Origin: Saprospiraceae bacterium
GTDB taxonomy: Bacteria; Bacteroidota; Bacteroidia; Chitinophagales; Saprospiraceae
Assembly (NCBI GenBank): GCA_025056735.1
Contig: JANWVR010000114.1
Coordinates: 1 to 50,227 of the forward strand
DNA: 50,227 nucleotides
Direction: 5' to 3'
The notes below the pieces were generated by a model that ran no database searches, was not told where the DNA came from, and saw only the letters and a list, made by a program, of their open reading frames with translations. Made by a program: the position numbers and the translations under genes. Positions 26,864 to 37,545 of the stretch are shown here, piece by piece (the first letter of the stretch is position 1; the number at the start of each line of letters is the position of its first letter).

Positions 26864-27604
26864 TTATCGGCGGTTGCGGTCTTGGCGGGCAAAGACCTTT
26901 TGCAGCAGGGCTGTGGTGCGCGCTACGGGGTTGCGGCGGATGTTTTTTTCCTCTTCTTCGATTTTGGCAAACAGGCCTTTGAGCGCTTCATTGGTTACGT
27001 AGTCGTCGAGGTCAGTGTTTACTTTATTCACCAACGGTATCTGGTTGTATGCCGTTGTGGCGTCGCGCCAGAGTTTGTTAGCCCCGATATTGTCTAAGGC
27101 GCGCACCATGACGGGGTTAAACTTGTCGTATAGCTGCTGGTACGTGGTGCGGCGCAGGTAGTCGGTGGCGGCGTTGTCAGGGCCCATCAGGATGTTGAAG
27201 GCATCCTGGAAGGTCATGGCGCGTATGGCAGACAGGAAGATGGGTCCTGCCTCTTTAGCGGCTTCCTCAGCGCCGCGGTTGATGCGCTCGAGCAGTTCGT
27301 TTTCTAAGTTACTGAAGCCCGGCACATTGCGCAAACGGTCGGTTACGGTGCGCGCCTCGGAAGGCAATAGAATTTTGTAAGGACTCTTGAAATAGCCATC
27401 GCGAGCCGATAAGGCATTGACGCCGTTGCTTACTCCTCGGTTGAGAGCTTCTTTGAGGCCCTGGTTCACTTCGGCGGAGGTAGGTTCGCGCATGGCTTCA
27501 TTGGCGACGCTCTGAAGCGTATCGCAGCCGCTTAGGAACAGCACTAAGGCGGCTAAAACGGGAAGAAATGCAAATTTGAACATGGTAAAAACGGGAATTT
27601 TCAT
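26864..27604 (-). CDS. DUF4197 lipoprotein
   Basis: This 246-residue protein has a lipoprotein signal (FLPVLAALVLFLSGC, lipid Cys near residue 27). The mature part fits DUF4197: NQGLKEALNRGVSNGVNALSARDGYF, then YKILLPSEARTVTDRLRN, MTFQDAFNILMGPDNAATDYLRRTT and FNPVMVRALDNIG. It is helical and anchored in the envelope; its function is unknown in the family. An alternative ATG at 27583 would start directly at the signal core. It follows the DUF2490 gene with only 8 bp between stop and start, so the pair is co-transcribed. Confidence 0.88.
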   Translation of the reverse strand: MKIPVFTMFKFAFLPVLAALVLFLSGCDTLQSVANEAMREPTSAEVNQGLKEALNRGVSNGVNALSARDGYFKSPYKILLPSEARTVTDRLRNVPGFSNLENELLERINRGAEEAAKEAGPIFLSAIRAMTFQDAFNILMGPDNAATDYLRRTTYQQLYDKFNPVMVRALDNIGANKLWRDATTAYNQIPLVNKVNTDLDDYVTNEALKGLFAKIEEEEKNIRRNPVARTTALLQKVFARQDRNRR

Positions 27605-27612
27605 GAAAAAAT

Positions 27613-28341
27613 CTAATGCTCAGAGGCGGCAAAATCCAGCGTCTGGAGTACCGATAAATGGGCAATGTGGTTAACGATATCGGTATTGCCTGGCGGGTTG
27701 AGGTACTGGTTCATATAGCCGAGTTCAAGGCGCGTGTGGCCGTTATGCAGCACGCCGATGGCCACTAAGAGTCGGTTCTGGTCGAACAGATTTGGATTGA
27801 TATCGCGCGAGGCACCGTTGAGAAACAGCTCGTTTTGGAGGGCTAAGTAGGGTTTTGCGTGGGCAGAAGCTTTTTTGGAGAGGTTGAACAGGGTGCGATT
27901 GAAGTAGCGGAAACGAAACCCTTCGCGCCATCCCTCCCGCCCGTTAGTGTAGGCTACCCATCGCTCTTCTAAACGCAGGCGGTGTGTCATGGAGTGGCCG
28001 CTGCTCCAGCGCTCGGTATGCAGATATTGCTGCCAGAGTCGGTGCTCGCCGTAGTAGCCATTAGCCCCATAATTGCCAATAAGCGCGTAGCCCACGGTCA
28101 GGTTGGTTGCCGGGGAGAGCAAGTACTGCAATCCGACGCGCACCAGCGATTGGTTCGTTCGATAGACGCGCTCGTCGGTGCGAAACTGCAGGTCGGTATG
28201 TATGCCCCAGTGCCGGCTCAGGCGATATTGGGCAAAGTAGGTAAACCAATTGACATACCGATGCTCCGACATCTGGGCGTCGAGGCGCCAAATAACGCCA
28301 CAGGAAAGCACGAGCAGCAAAATAGGGACGCGCAGAAACAT
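27613..28341 (-). CDS. DUF2490 family outer-membrane-like protein
   Basis: This 242-residue protein begins with a signal peptide (MFLRVPILLLVLSCGVIWRLDAQ). The mature region has the DUF2490 pattern of long amphipathic strands: WFTYFAQYRLSRHWGIHTDLQFRTDE, VRVGLQYLLSPATNLTVGYAL and MTHRLRLEERWVAY. It is probably an outer-membrane beta-barrel of 10-12 strands. The ligand is unknown. It is the promoter-proximal gene of the pair with DUF4197; a TACCTTTG box lies 28 bp upstream of its ATG. Confidence 0.82.
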   Translation of the reverse strand: MFLRVPILLLVLSCGVIWRLDAQMSEHRYVNWFTYFAQYRLSRHWGIHTDLQFRTDERVYRTNQSLVRVGLQYLLSPATNLTVGYALIGNYGANGYYGEHRLWQQYLHTERWSSGHSMTHRLRLEERWVAYTNGREGWREGFRFRYFNRTLFNLSKKASAHAKPYLALQNELFLNGASRDINPNLFDQNRLLVAIGVLHNGHTRLELGYMNQYLNPPGNTDIVNHIAHLSVLQTLDFAASEH

Positions 28342-28369
28342 AAACCTGATGCAAAAAATTACCCAGGGC

Positions 28370-28377
28370 CAAAGGTA
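28370..28377 (-). promoter_or_regulatory. TAnnTTTG box of the DUF2490-DUF4197 unit
   Basis: TACCTTTG on the minus strand, with the last G 29 bases before the ATG at 28341. No good -33 TTG is visible. Confidence 0.5.
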
Positions 28378-28453
28378 TGGGTGGGAGCGCCAGGCGATGA
28401 GTGGGTACTAGGTCTGTTTAGGAAGTTTTTAACAGTCCGCCCTTTGCCGACGG

Positions 28454-30958
28454 TCATGAGTGGAAGACGTCGGCTGACGGTTCGGGCGCTTGGTTTACTT
28501 GGCCGTCAGTAGGAGTTGCCACCGGCTTCGGAGGAGCAGGCGCTATGCCGCACGCCTGTGCCAGTTGCTCCAGCGTGCGCTTGGCTTGCTTCAGGGTGCG
28601 CACGTCTTCCTGAACAACGATGAGCTCGCGCGTCGTTTGCTTGAGCGACAGGCCCATGATGCGGCCTTTTTCGGCGACAAATTGCATCAGGCGCTGAAAC
28701 TGTTCTGTCTCGAAGAACGATGACTGGGGGTTGCTGAGAAAATAGCAACGCAGCTTGTGCCCTTTGAGCGAGAGGCGCTCGAAGCCCAGCGGTTTGCATA
28801 GCCAGCGCAGGCGCAACGCCTCAAAGAGGGCGTGTACCTGTGGCGGCAGCGGGCCGAAGCGGTCGCGCAACATGTGGGCGAAGGCCTCGACTCCCGCTTC
28901 GTCTTCGATGTCGTTCAGCTGGGTGTATAGGCTCAGGCGCTCATTGGTGTTCGAGACGTATTCGTCCGGGATGAGCATCTCCACATCCGTCTCGATGGTT
29001 ACGTCGCGCACGTAAGCGCCTTTTTGGGCTAAATCGTCTTTGAACAGGTCTTTGAAATCGGTCTCTTTGAGCTCCTGAATGGCTTCGTCCAGAATTTTCT
29101 GGTACGTTTCATAGCCGATATCGGCGATGAAGCCCGACTGCTCGGCGCCCAGCAGGTTGCCGGCGCCGCGGATGTCTAAGTCGCGCATGGCCACCTGGAA
29201 GCCGTCGCCCAGTTCGCTAAATTCCTCGATAGTGCGCAGGCGCTTGCGCGTTTCGGGTGTGAGCGTGCTCATGGGCGGTGACAGCAAGTAGCAAAAGGCG
29301 CGTACATTAGAGCGACCCACGCGCCCGCGCAGCTGGTGCAGGTCGCTTAGACCAAACATATCGGCCCGGTTGATGATAATGGTGTTGGCGTTGGGGATGT
29401 CTAAGCCCGTCTCGATGATGTTGGTGCATACCAGCACATCGTACTTGCGGTCTATGAATTCAATGAGCACTTTTTCCAGTTTCTCCGCCTCCATCTGGCC
29501 GTGGGCCATAGCAATGTCTAAATCAGGGCAAAGCCGCTGTAATACGCCGACGATTTTGGGCAGGTCAGTTACACGATTGTGTACAAAAAAGACCTGGCCG
29601 CCGCGGTGCACTTCGTAGTAGATGGCGTCCTGAATGAGCTTTTCATCAAAGGCACGCACTTCGGTATGGATGGGCTGTCGGTTGGGCGGCGGCGTGCGCA
29701 GAATGCTCATATCGCGCGCGGCCATGAGGCTGAACTGCAGCGTGCGCGGTATGGGCGTGGCCGTCAAGGTTAGGGTATGGACGTTGACCTGCAGGGCACG
29801 TAATTTTTCTTTAGCAGCTACGCCAAATTTTTGCTCTTCGTCAATGATGAGCAGGCCTAAGTCTTTGAATTTGACGTCTTTACCCAGCAGGGCATGAGTG
29901 CCGATAATGATATCAATCTGGCCTTTGGCCAGTTTTTCGAGCACATCCTTGCGTTCGCGCGCGCTGCGGAAGCGGTTGAGGTAGTCCACGGTTACAGGGA
30001 ATTCTGCCAACCGTTCGCTAAAGGTGCGCCAGTGTTGGAGGGCCAGGATGGTAGTAGGCACCAGCACAGCCGTCTGCTTGCCGTCGGTGGCGGCTTTGAA
30101 GGCCGCGCGCAGGGCGACCTCTGTTTTGCCAAAGCCTACGTCGCCACAGATAAGGCGATCCATCGGGTAGGGCTTTTCCATATCGGCCTTCACCTCCTGG
30201 GTAGCGCGGTATTGGTCGGGGGTGTCTTCGTAAATGAAACTGGCTTCCAATTCGTTTTGCAAGTAGCCATCGGGCGGGAAAGCATGGGCGGGCGAAGCGC
30301 GGCGTTTGGCGTAAAGGCGAATAAGTTCGGCGGCAATGTCCTTGATTTTGCGCTTGGTGCGCGCTTTGAGTTGTTTCCAGGCGTCGGAGCCGAGTTTGGA
30401 TAGCTGCGGCGCCTCCCCGTCTTTACCGATGTACTTAGAAATCTTGTGCAGCGAATGGATGCTGACGTAGAGCAGGTCATTGTTTTTGTACACTAAGCGG
30501 ACAGCTTCCTGCATCTGGCCGCCGATTTCGATTTTTTGCAGGCCCGAATAACGTCCGATGCCGTAATCCACATGCGTCACGAAATCGCCCGGCTGTAGTT
30601 CGCGCAACAGGCGCACATTGAGCGCCTGCTCGCGCGTAAAGCCCGTACGCAGCTTGCAGGCATGAAAGCGTTGGAAAATCTGGTGGTCGGTAAAGCAGGC
30701 AATTTTCAGCGTATCGTCTACAAAACCCGCGGAAAGCGCCTGTTCTATCGGATACCACGAGATGCCGGCCTTCAGGTCTTTAAAAATGGCCTGCAGGCGG
30801 TGGAGCTGCTTAGGGTTGTCGGAGCAAATAAAAATCTCATACCCTTTATCTTGCCACTCGCGCAGCGCACGGATGAGCAGGTCAAAGTTTTTATTGAAAC
30901 TCGGCTGTGGGCTTCCTGCAAAGTCTATGTGAACTACCGGTGCAGACGGTTGTGTCAT
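28454..30958 (-). CDS. mfd: Transcription-repair coupling factor Mfd lacking the N-terminal UvrB-homology module
   Basis: This 834-residue DNA translocase removes stalled RNA polymerase. From the ATG at 30956-30958 the parts in order are: the tail of the D3 region (HIDFAGSPQPSFNKNFDLL, residues ~10-28); the RNA polymerase-interacting domain (QPGDFVTHVDYGIGRYSGL, ~122-140); Walker A GDVGFGKTEVAL (~272); DEEQKFG (~373); TATPIPRTLQFSLM; the helicase C motifs GRVGRSN and RDLDIRGAGNLLGAEQSG; and the TRCF C-terminal domain. Usual Mfd has 1100-1150 residues. About 290-330 residues (domains D1a-D2-D1b, which bind UvrA and autoinhibit) are absent. The open frame extends 25 codons above this start, then meets stops, and an intact EamA gene lies beyond. 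A GATGTTTG box just before the ATG suggests the short form is transcribed. Confidence 0.88.
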   Translation of the reverse strand: MTQPSAPVVHIDFAGSPQPSFNKNFDLLIRALREWQDKGYEIFICSDNPKQLHRLQAIFKDLKAGISWYPIEQALSAGFVDDTLKIACFTDHQIFQRFHACKLRTGFTREQALNVRLLRELQPGDFVTHVDYGIGRYSGLQKIEIGGQMQEAVRLVYKNNDLLYVSIHSLHKISKYIGKDGEAPQLSKLGSDAWKQLKARTKRKIKDIAAELIRLYAKRRASPAHAFPPDGYLQNELEASFIYEDTPDQYRATQEVKADMEKPYPMDRLICGDVGFGKTEVALRAAFKAATDGKQTAVLVPTTILALQHWRTFSERLAEFPVTVDYLNRFRSARERKDVLEKLAKGQIDIIIGTHALLGKDVKFKDLGLLIIDEEQKFGVAAKEKLRALQVNVHTLTLTATPIPRTLQFSLMAARDMSILRTPPPNRQPIHTEVRAFDEKLIQDAIYYEVHRGGQVFFVHNRVTDLPKIVGVLQRLCPDLDIAMAHGQMEAEKLEKVLIEFIDRKYDVLVCTNIIETGLDIPNANTIIINRADMFGLSDLHQLRGRVGRSNVRAFCYLLSPPMSTLTPETRKRLRTIEEFSELGDGFQVAMRDLDIRGAGNLLGAEQSGFIADIGYETYQKILDEAIQELKETDFKDLFKDDLAQKGAYVRDVTIETDVEMLIPDEYVSNTNERLSLYTQLNDIEDEAGVEAFAHMLRDRFGPLPPQVHALFEALRLRWLCKPLGFERLSLKGHKLRCYFLSNPQSSFFETEQFQRLMQFVAEKGRIMGLSLKQTTRELIVVQEDVRTLKQAKRTLEQLAQACGIAPAPPKPVATPTDGQVNQAPEPSADVFHS

Positions 30959-31166
30959 AGGGCAAACATCTAAAAAAAATTCGGACTTCAACCTGGATAA
31001 ACGCATTAAAGCCGATACGCTTTCGTGCCTCATCGCAAGTGCAATATCGGTCGCTCAGCTACCCGACGATCTTTTATGCCTTAGCGCTTAAAGGCCTCTT
31101 CCCACTTCTAGAAGAGGTCTCGTCTCGCAAAACCAGATAAAATTGCCTTTGCCGGCGAGGATGGAG

Positions 31167-32102
31167 TTATGCCTTCGTGGGCCTAACAACAACGGCTCGA
31201 TAGCCGTAGTTGACCAACCATACGCCTGCAATCGCAACGAGCATGCCGATGGCCTCTAAAGTACTCAATTGCTCACCCAAGAAGGCCCAGCCCAGCCCAA
31301 TAGCTACCACAGGATTTATATAGGTGTACAGAGACGAAACGGCGGCACTCAGGTGTTGGAGCGCAAACATGTACAGGCTAAAGGCCAGCGCCGAACCCAC
31401 CAGCGTCAAATATGCCATCGAAGCCCACCCTTCCGTCGTGGGTGCAATGGTGTGATGCGGGTCGAAGAGAGCGCTGAGGACAAAGCCTCCTAAGCCGCCG
31501 GCGGTCACCTGCAACCCTGCATTAAGCACCGGCGATACACGCGCATCGTTCCATTGCTTGGCCATAACCGTGCCTAGCGACCACGTAAAGCACGAACCAA
31601 AGCACGCAGCAATACCCCACCGATAAGCAGGGTTCAAAAAATCAGCCCAACCGTGGTGAAACACTAAACCCAAACCGCCAAAGCCCAACAGCACGCCGCC
31701 TATCATCGGCCTATTTACGCGCTCTGCACCGCGCCAAAACACGTTGATGAGTACGACCACAACGGGCGTCAGCGAGCCAATAACCGCCGCCAAACCCGAC
31801 GACACCTCTTGCATGCCCCAGGTGATGAGGCCGTTGCCGCCCGTAATGGTGCACAGCCCTGTCAGCGCCTGACGCCACAGATAGCGTCGCCGCTCGGCTA
31901 AGGGCATGTCCATTAGCGATGAGGCGCGCCCTGCCGCCCAGGCCCACGCCAGAAGCAACAGCCCTGCCGCTGTTTGTCGAATGCCGACAAGCAAATAAGG
32001 TGGAAAGTCGCGCAGGGAAAACTTGATAGCCGTATAGGTTGTGCCCCAGATGATGCAAATGGCGGCTAAAGCTGCATAAGCCTGTATGAGCGAGCGCGTC
32101 AT
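31167..32102 (-). CDS. EamA/DMT-family transporter
   Basis: This is a 311-residue inner-membrane protein with ten hydrophobic helices in two EamA halves. The first starts AYAALAAICIIWGTTYTAIKFSL, with the typical WG(T/S)xF/Y; the second contains WSLGTVMAKQW and YLTLVGSALAFSLYMFALQHL...YINPVVAIGLGWAFLGEQL, the latter being the most conserved DMT stretch. The substrate is not predictable (metabolite or amino acid export is common). The ATG at 32100-32102 is preferred; the open frame continues 54 codons upstream, but that part is Arg-rich and unlike the family. It stands upstream of mfd with a 208 bp gap. The preceding hpd terminator isolates it from hpd. Confidence 0.88.
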   Translation of the reverse strand: MTRSLIQAYAALAAICIIWGTTYTAIKFSLRDFPPYLLVGIRQTAAGLLLLAWAWAAGRASSLMDMPLAERRRYLWRQALTGLCTITGGNGLITWGMQEVSSGLAAVIGSLTPVVVVLINVFWRGAERVNRPMIGGVLLGFGGLGLVFHHGWADFLNPAYRWGIAACFGSCFTWSLGTVMAKQWNDARVSPVLNAGLQVTAGGLGGFVLSALFDPHHTIAPTTEGWASMAYLTLVGSALAFSLYMFALQHLSAAVSSLYTYINPVVAIGLGWAFLGEQLSTLEAIGMLVAIAGVWLVNYGYRAVVVRPTKA

Positions 32103-32222
32103 GGGCGGTGCGAATTGGGCTGCAAAGAAAAGCAAAGGGCGCTCGCCTGAAATTCGGCAATGCCGCGCAGCAAGCGACATTCTGGGAAACCGGGCGCGCC
32201 TGCCGAGTAGAGAGGGGCCTAC

Positions 32223-32259
32223 AAAAAGGAAAGCCGACCCGCAGAAAGCAGGCCGGCTT
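32223..32259 (-). terminator. Intrinsic terminator of hpd
   Basis: On the minus strand, AAGCCG (32259-32254) pairs with CGGCTT (32236-32231), with further inner pairs around a 5-base loop. This is followed directly by TTCCTTTTT (down to 32223). It lies 35 bp after the hpd stop and before the EamA gene. Confidence 0.7.
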
Positions 32260-32293
32260 CGCACATCAATAGGGTATTAGTGTGCAGGTGTTT

Positions 32294-33986
<1,693 letters not shown>

Positions 33987-34073
33987 ATGTCTGCGTTATG
34001 TTTGTTCGGATGATTGACGCGCTTTGGCCGCTTGTGAAAGAAGGGTGCAGATGCCCAAAATTCTGGCGGCGCG

Positions 34074-34081
34074 CAAAGTTA
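34074..34081 (-). promoter_or_regulatory. TAnnTTTG box of ndk
   Basis: TAACTTTG on the minus strand, with TTTG 16 bases upstream of it, slightly short of the usual spacing. Leader of about 80 nt. Confidence 0.5.
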
Positions 34082-34168
34082 GGGCAAGATTTTATTTCAA
34101 ATAGATGCGCATTTTTAATGGATTAAAAAATAAAATCTCGAATGCCATTCAAACCCTCAGATCCAGCG

Positions 34169-34176
34169 TATCTTTG
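34169..34176 (+). promoter_or_regulatory. TAnnTTTG box of the DHH phosphoesterase gene
   Basis: TATCTTTG on the plus strand. It lies inside the upstream part of the open frame that begins at 34105, which argues that translation starts later, at the ATG at 34297. Confidence 0.5.
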
Positions 34177-34296
34177 CCCGCCTTTTTGGCCAGTACGCCG
34201 CCGTGCAGTGTGTCTAAATACGTCGGCAGGAGGCCACTGCCTTATCGGGCGGGCTCGAAGGCCTGCCGCTGTATCGCCCGCATCTGCAGATTGTTC

Positions 34297-35301
34297 ATGG
34301 TTATTCCATCCGCTTTGAAGGAGCTGCTCCACTATCCGCACAACGTAGCCGTGATCTCGCACCGCAATCCCGACGGCGACGCCATCGGCAGCTCACTGGC
34401 CATGCAGCACTACTTAGAGCAATACGGGCACACGGTACATGTGCTGTTCCCTTCGGAATACCCAGAAGAGTTTGGCTTTTTGCCAGCCTCGGAAGATATC
34501 CTCATCTGGGACATCCATACGGAAGAATGCCGGCAGGTACTTAATCGGAAAAACGTGTTTATTTTCCTGGATTTCAATGCGCTAAACCGCATTGATAAAA
34601 TGGGCGAATACGTCAAAGACCTGCCGGGCAAGCGTATCCTGATTGACCATCACCTCTACCCTGACCCGATTGCAGATTACGTGTTCTCGGAACCAGAGGC
34701 CAGCAGCACATGTGAGCTGGTTTATCGCTTCATCGAAGCCATGGGCGATATGCAAAAATTAAATCCCACTGTGGGCAAATGCATTTATACAGGTATCGTA
34801 ACCGACACAGGCTCATTCAAACACGCCACCAATAGTCGGGTCTTTCGTATTGCCGCCGACCTCATTGACCGCGGTATGGATGACACCGACGTGCAAGACA
34901 AAATTTTCAACTCTAACAAAATTAAAAACTTGCGTTTGCTGGGCCATTGCCTGATCAACCGCATGGAATACCTGCCCGAATACCGCACGGCCTACATCTG
35001 GCTGACGCGCAAAGACTACGAGACCTTCGACATCCAACGCGGCGACACAGAAGGCATTGTCAACTACCTGCTCACAGTGCGGGATGTACGGCTGGCAGCC
35101 TTTATCCACAATCAGCCCAACATCGTCAAACTCAGCCTGCGCTCTAAAGGTGATATTGACGTGCAGGAAATTTGCCGAACCCATTTCAACGGCGGCGGAC
35201 ATAAAAACGCCGCTGGCGCTTACTCACATACGAGCCTGAAAGCAACGATTGACAAATTCTTATCCATATTGCCCCTATACAGGGATGTGCTAACACGGTA
35301 A
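34297..35301 (+). CDS. DHH-family phosphoesterase (NrnA-like)
   Basis: This 334-residue protein has the DHH fold: motif I ISHRNPDGDAIGSSLAMQHYL (~22), motif II FLDFNALNRID (D at ~90), motif III LIDHHLYPDP (the DHH-type Asp-His-His, ~115), and motif IV with TGIVTDTGSFKHATNS. The DHHA1 domain ends in NGGGHKNAAGA, the substrate-binding Gly-rich loop. The family degrades short oligonucleotides (nanoRNA), pAp or cyclic-dinucleotide products in the cytoplasm; which of these is uncertain. The ATG at 34297 was chosen because conserved sequence starts there and a promoter box lies between it and the first ATG of the frame. Confidence 0.93.
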   Translation: MVIPSALKELLHYPHNVAVISHRNPDGDAIGSSLAMQHYLEQYGHTVHVLFPSEYPEEFGFLPASEDILIWDIHTEECRQVLNRKNVFIFLDFNALNRIDKMGEYVKDLPGKRILIDHHLYPDPIADYVFSEPEASSTCELVYRFIEAMGDMQKLNPTVGKCIYTGIVTDTGSFKHATNSRVFRIAADLIDRGMDDTDVQDKIFNSNKIKNLRLLGHCLINRMEYLPEYRTAYIWLTRKDYETFDIQRGDTEGIVNYLLTVRDVRLAAFIHNQPNIVKLSLRSKGDIDVQEICRTHFNGGGHKNAAGAYSHTSLKATIDKFLSILPLYRDVLTR

Positions 35302-35371
35302 TTGAGGCGAAACCTCTATTTTATTCGATTGATTTTCAATTCATCACCTTAAAAACAGAGTCTTTATTACT

Positions 35372-36217
35372 ATGCGCTTATTTTCAGGTTTTTGGATTAT
35401 TCTGCTCATTGGGCTGGCCGCCTGCCAGAGCGATGGCATTAAAACAGAACACGGCTACCGTTTTATCAACCACACCAACAAGACGGGGATCAAGCCGCAA
35501 CCGGGCGATTTTGTTCTGATACAGCACTACGTCTGGGTGGGTGACTCCATGATGTCCAGTACAGCGCGCAACTTTGGTGGGGCGCGCGAATACGAGATGT
35601 TCACGAAAGACAACCTGCCCGTTCGGGTGCCGGCTATTTACGATGCGCTCCTGCTCATGAGCGAAGGAGATAGCGGCACTGTATACGAAAAAATTGACAC
35701 CTTTGTAGCCAAGTTCATTCCGCCGTCCCTGAAAGACGTCAAGGAAGTCCGCCACGAGATCGCGCTGTTTGACGTCATCACGAGAGAAGAAAAAGAAAAG
35801 CAGCGCGCCGAAGTGGCTGCTCGCTTCAATACCGTGCAGAACAAAACCCAGGAGGCGCTCAAGAATTTTAAAGCAGGCAAATTGCCCGGCCTGATCTCTA
35901 CCAGTTCCGGCTTAAAGATTTACATTGAAGACAAGGGCAGCGGCAAACCCATCAAAACTGGCGAGCAAGTGATGGTGCACTACTACGGCTGCCTGATGGA
36001 CGGCACACTATTCGACAACTCGTACCAGCGAGGCGAAACCTACTCTTATCCGGCTAACGTGGGCCAGATGATCCCCGGCTTCGACGAGGGCGTTATGCAC
36101 CTCAACCGCGGTGGCAAAGCCATTCTCTTTATTCCCGCCAGGCTGGGCTACGGCGCACAAGGCGCCGGACCCATCCCGCCAAACTCAGACCTCGTATTCT
36201 ACGTAGAAACGTATTGA
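35372..36217 (+). CDS. FKBP-type peptidyl-prolyl isomerase lipoprotein with two FKBP-like units
   Basis: This 281-residue protein has a lipobox (IILLIGLAACQSD; Cys ~17). Residues ~185-281 are a recognisable FKBP domain: GEQVMVHYYGCLMDGTLFDNSY, VGQMIPGFDEGVMHLNRGGKAILFIPARLGYGAQGAGPIPPNSDLVFYVE. Residues ~45-140 (FVLIQHYVWVGDSMMSST ... LLMSEGDSGTVYEKIDTF) have the same strand order but lack the IPGFDEG and YG elements, so the first unit looks like a degenerate FKBP fold. It should act on protein folding in the periplasm. The C-terminus ends shortly after FYVETY, slightly shorter than usual. Confidence 0.9.
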   Translation: MRLFSGFWIILLIGLAACQSDGIKTEHGYRFINHTNKTGIKPQPGDFVLIQHYVWVGDSMMSSTARNFGGAREYEMFTKDNLPVRVPAIYDALLLMSEGDSGTVYEKIDTFVAKFIPPSLKDVKEVRHEIALFDVITREEKEKQRAEVAARFNTVQNKTQEALKNFKAGKLPGLISTSSGLKIYIEDKGSGKPIKTGEQVMVHYYGCLMDGTLFDNSYQRGETYSYPANVGQMIPGFDEGVMHLNRGGKAILFIPARLGYGAQGAGPIPPNSDLVFYVETY

Positions 36218-36377
36218 TAACCCTCCGGCAGGGCCATCTGCATCAGACACCCGACTCAAAACAGCGCTCCCTTGCGCTGTCAGTTGATGTGTCATCGCAA
36301 GAACCTATGGCGCCCTTCTGGTGAAAAGGGACACCGGAGATATTGACCTATCCATCACAACACAACAATACAAAACC

Positions 36378-37485
36378 ATGACTGTAGAACAATTAAAAGA
36401 CTTGAAAGACAGGCTGGCGGTCTTAAGGAGGTATCTTTGACGTAGATAACCGCCTGCGCGAGATAGAAGATCTGACCAGCCAGACGCTCGACCCGAACTT
36501 TTGGAATGACCCTAAGCGCGCCGAGAACATCCAGCGCATGCTGGGCGTGCATAAGAACTGGGTGGACGAATACCACCGCTTAGCGCGCGAAGTGGACGAC
36601 CTGGACGTCCTCTATGAATTCCAAAAAGAGGGCTTAGCCACCGAAGAGGAGCTGGACGCCCAGTACAAAAAAGCCGCCGACCTGCTGGCTGATGCCGAGT
36701 TTCGCAGCACGCTCAATCAGAAGGAGGACCCGATGAACGCCGTGCTGACCATCAATGCCGGCGCGGGTGGCACAGAGGCCTGCGATTGGGCTGCTATGCT
36801 CCTGCGCATGTACCGCATGTGGGCCGAAAAATCGGGCTTCAAGGTCGAGGACATTTTCGAGCAGCCCGGCGAAACGGCTGGCATCAAATCGGCCAGCATC
36901 GAAATCCGCGGCCCATATGCCTATGGCTGGCTCAAAGGCGAAAATGGCGTCCATCGCTTAGTGCGGGTCAGCCCATTCAACGCCCAGGGCAAGCGCCAGA
37001 CGTCATTTGCTTCCGTGTTCGTGTACCCTCTAGTGGAAGACAATAGCATCGAAATCGTCATCCGGCCCGACGACATCGAAATGGATGTCTTCCGCGCTTC
37101 GGGCGCCGGCGGGCAGCACGTCAACCGCACCGAGTCGGCCGTGCGCCTGCGGCACCTACCCTCCGGCATCGTCGTAGAGTGTCAGGCCGAACGCAGCCAG
37201 CACCAAAACCGCGAGCGCGCCATGCAAATGCTCAAAAGCCGCCTCTATGAACTCGAACTGCGCAAGCGCCAGGAAGAGAAGGAAAAAATCGAAGCCGGCA
37301 AAGCCAAAATCGAATGGGGCAGCCAGATACGCTCCTACGTGCTCGACGACCGATGGGTCAAAGACCTGCGCAGCGGCTACAAAGTGCACAACCCAGACGC
37401 TGTGCTCGATGGCGACTTAGACGGCTTCCTGAAAGCCTACCTGATGTGGAAAAGCAATCCCACGCCTGTGGAGGCTGAGGAGTAG
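36378..37485 (+). CDS. prfB: Peptide chain release factor 2, expressed by programmed +1 frameshift
   Basis: RF2 ends translation at UGA and UAA. The gene begins at ATG 36378, runs 20 codons to an in-frame UGA (36438-36440), then continues in the +1 frame (Asp-Val-Asp-Asn-Arg-Leu) to the stop at 37485, giving about 368 residues. The RF2 signature SPF (VRVSPFNAQGKRQ, residue ~205) reads the stop codon; the peptidyl-hydrolysis motif GGQ sits in SGAGGQHVNRTESAVRL (~247). The part after the shift is full length. A gene finder that ignores the shift would start at an internal codon near 36538. It follows the FKBP gene after 160 bp. Confidence 0.97.
36426..36441 (+). promoter_or_regulatory. Autoregulatory RF2 frameshift site
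   Basis: AGGAGG (36426-36431), TAT, then the slippery CTT TGA C. The Shine-Dalgarno-like element is 3 nt from the CUU codon in the P site, the arrangement known to drive +1 slippage when RF2 is scarce. The TGA is at 36438-36440. It is nearly identical to the classic E. coli site. Confidence 0.95.
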
Positions 37486-37545
37486 GGCTACCGACAGCAT
37501 GCTTACCTAAGGACGAATAAGTAATGGAGTCCGCCCAGCGCGTCT

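Noticed and set aside
32103-32264. N-terminal extension of the EamA transporter
   Set aside because: Arg-rich, unlike the family, and it reaches into the hpd terminator.
34105-34296. N-terminal extension of the DHH phosphoesterase
   Set aside because: A TATCTTTG promoter box lies inside it, and the family starts at the ATG at 34297.
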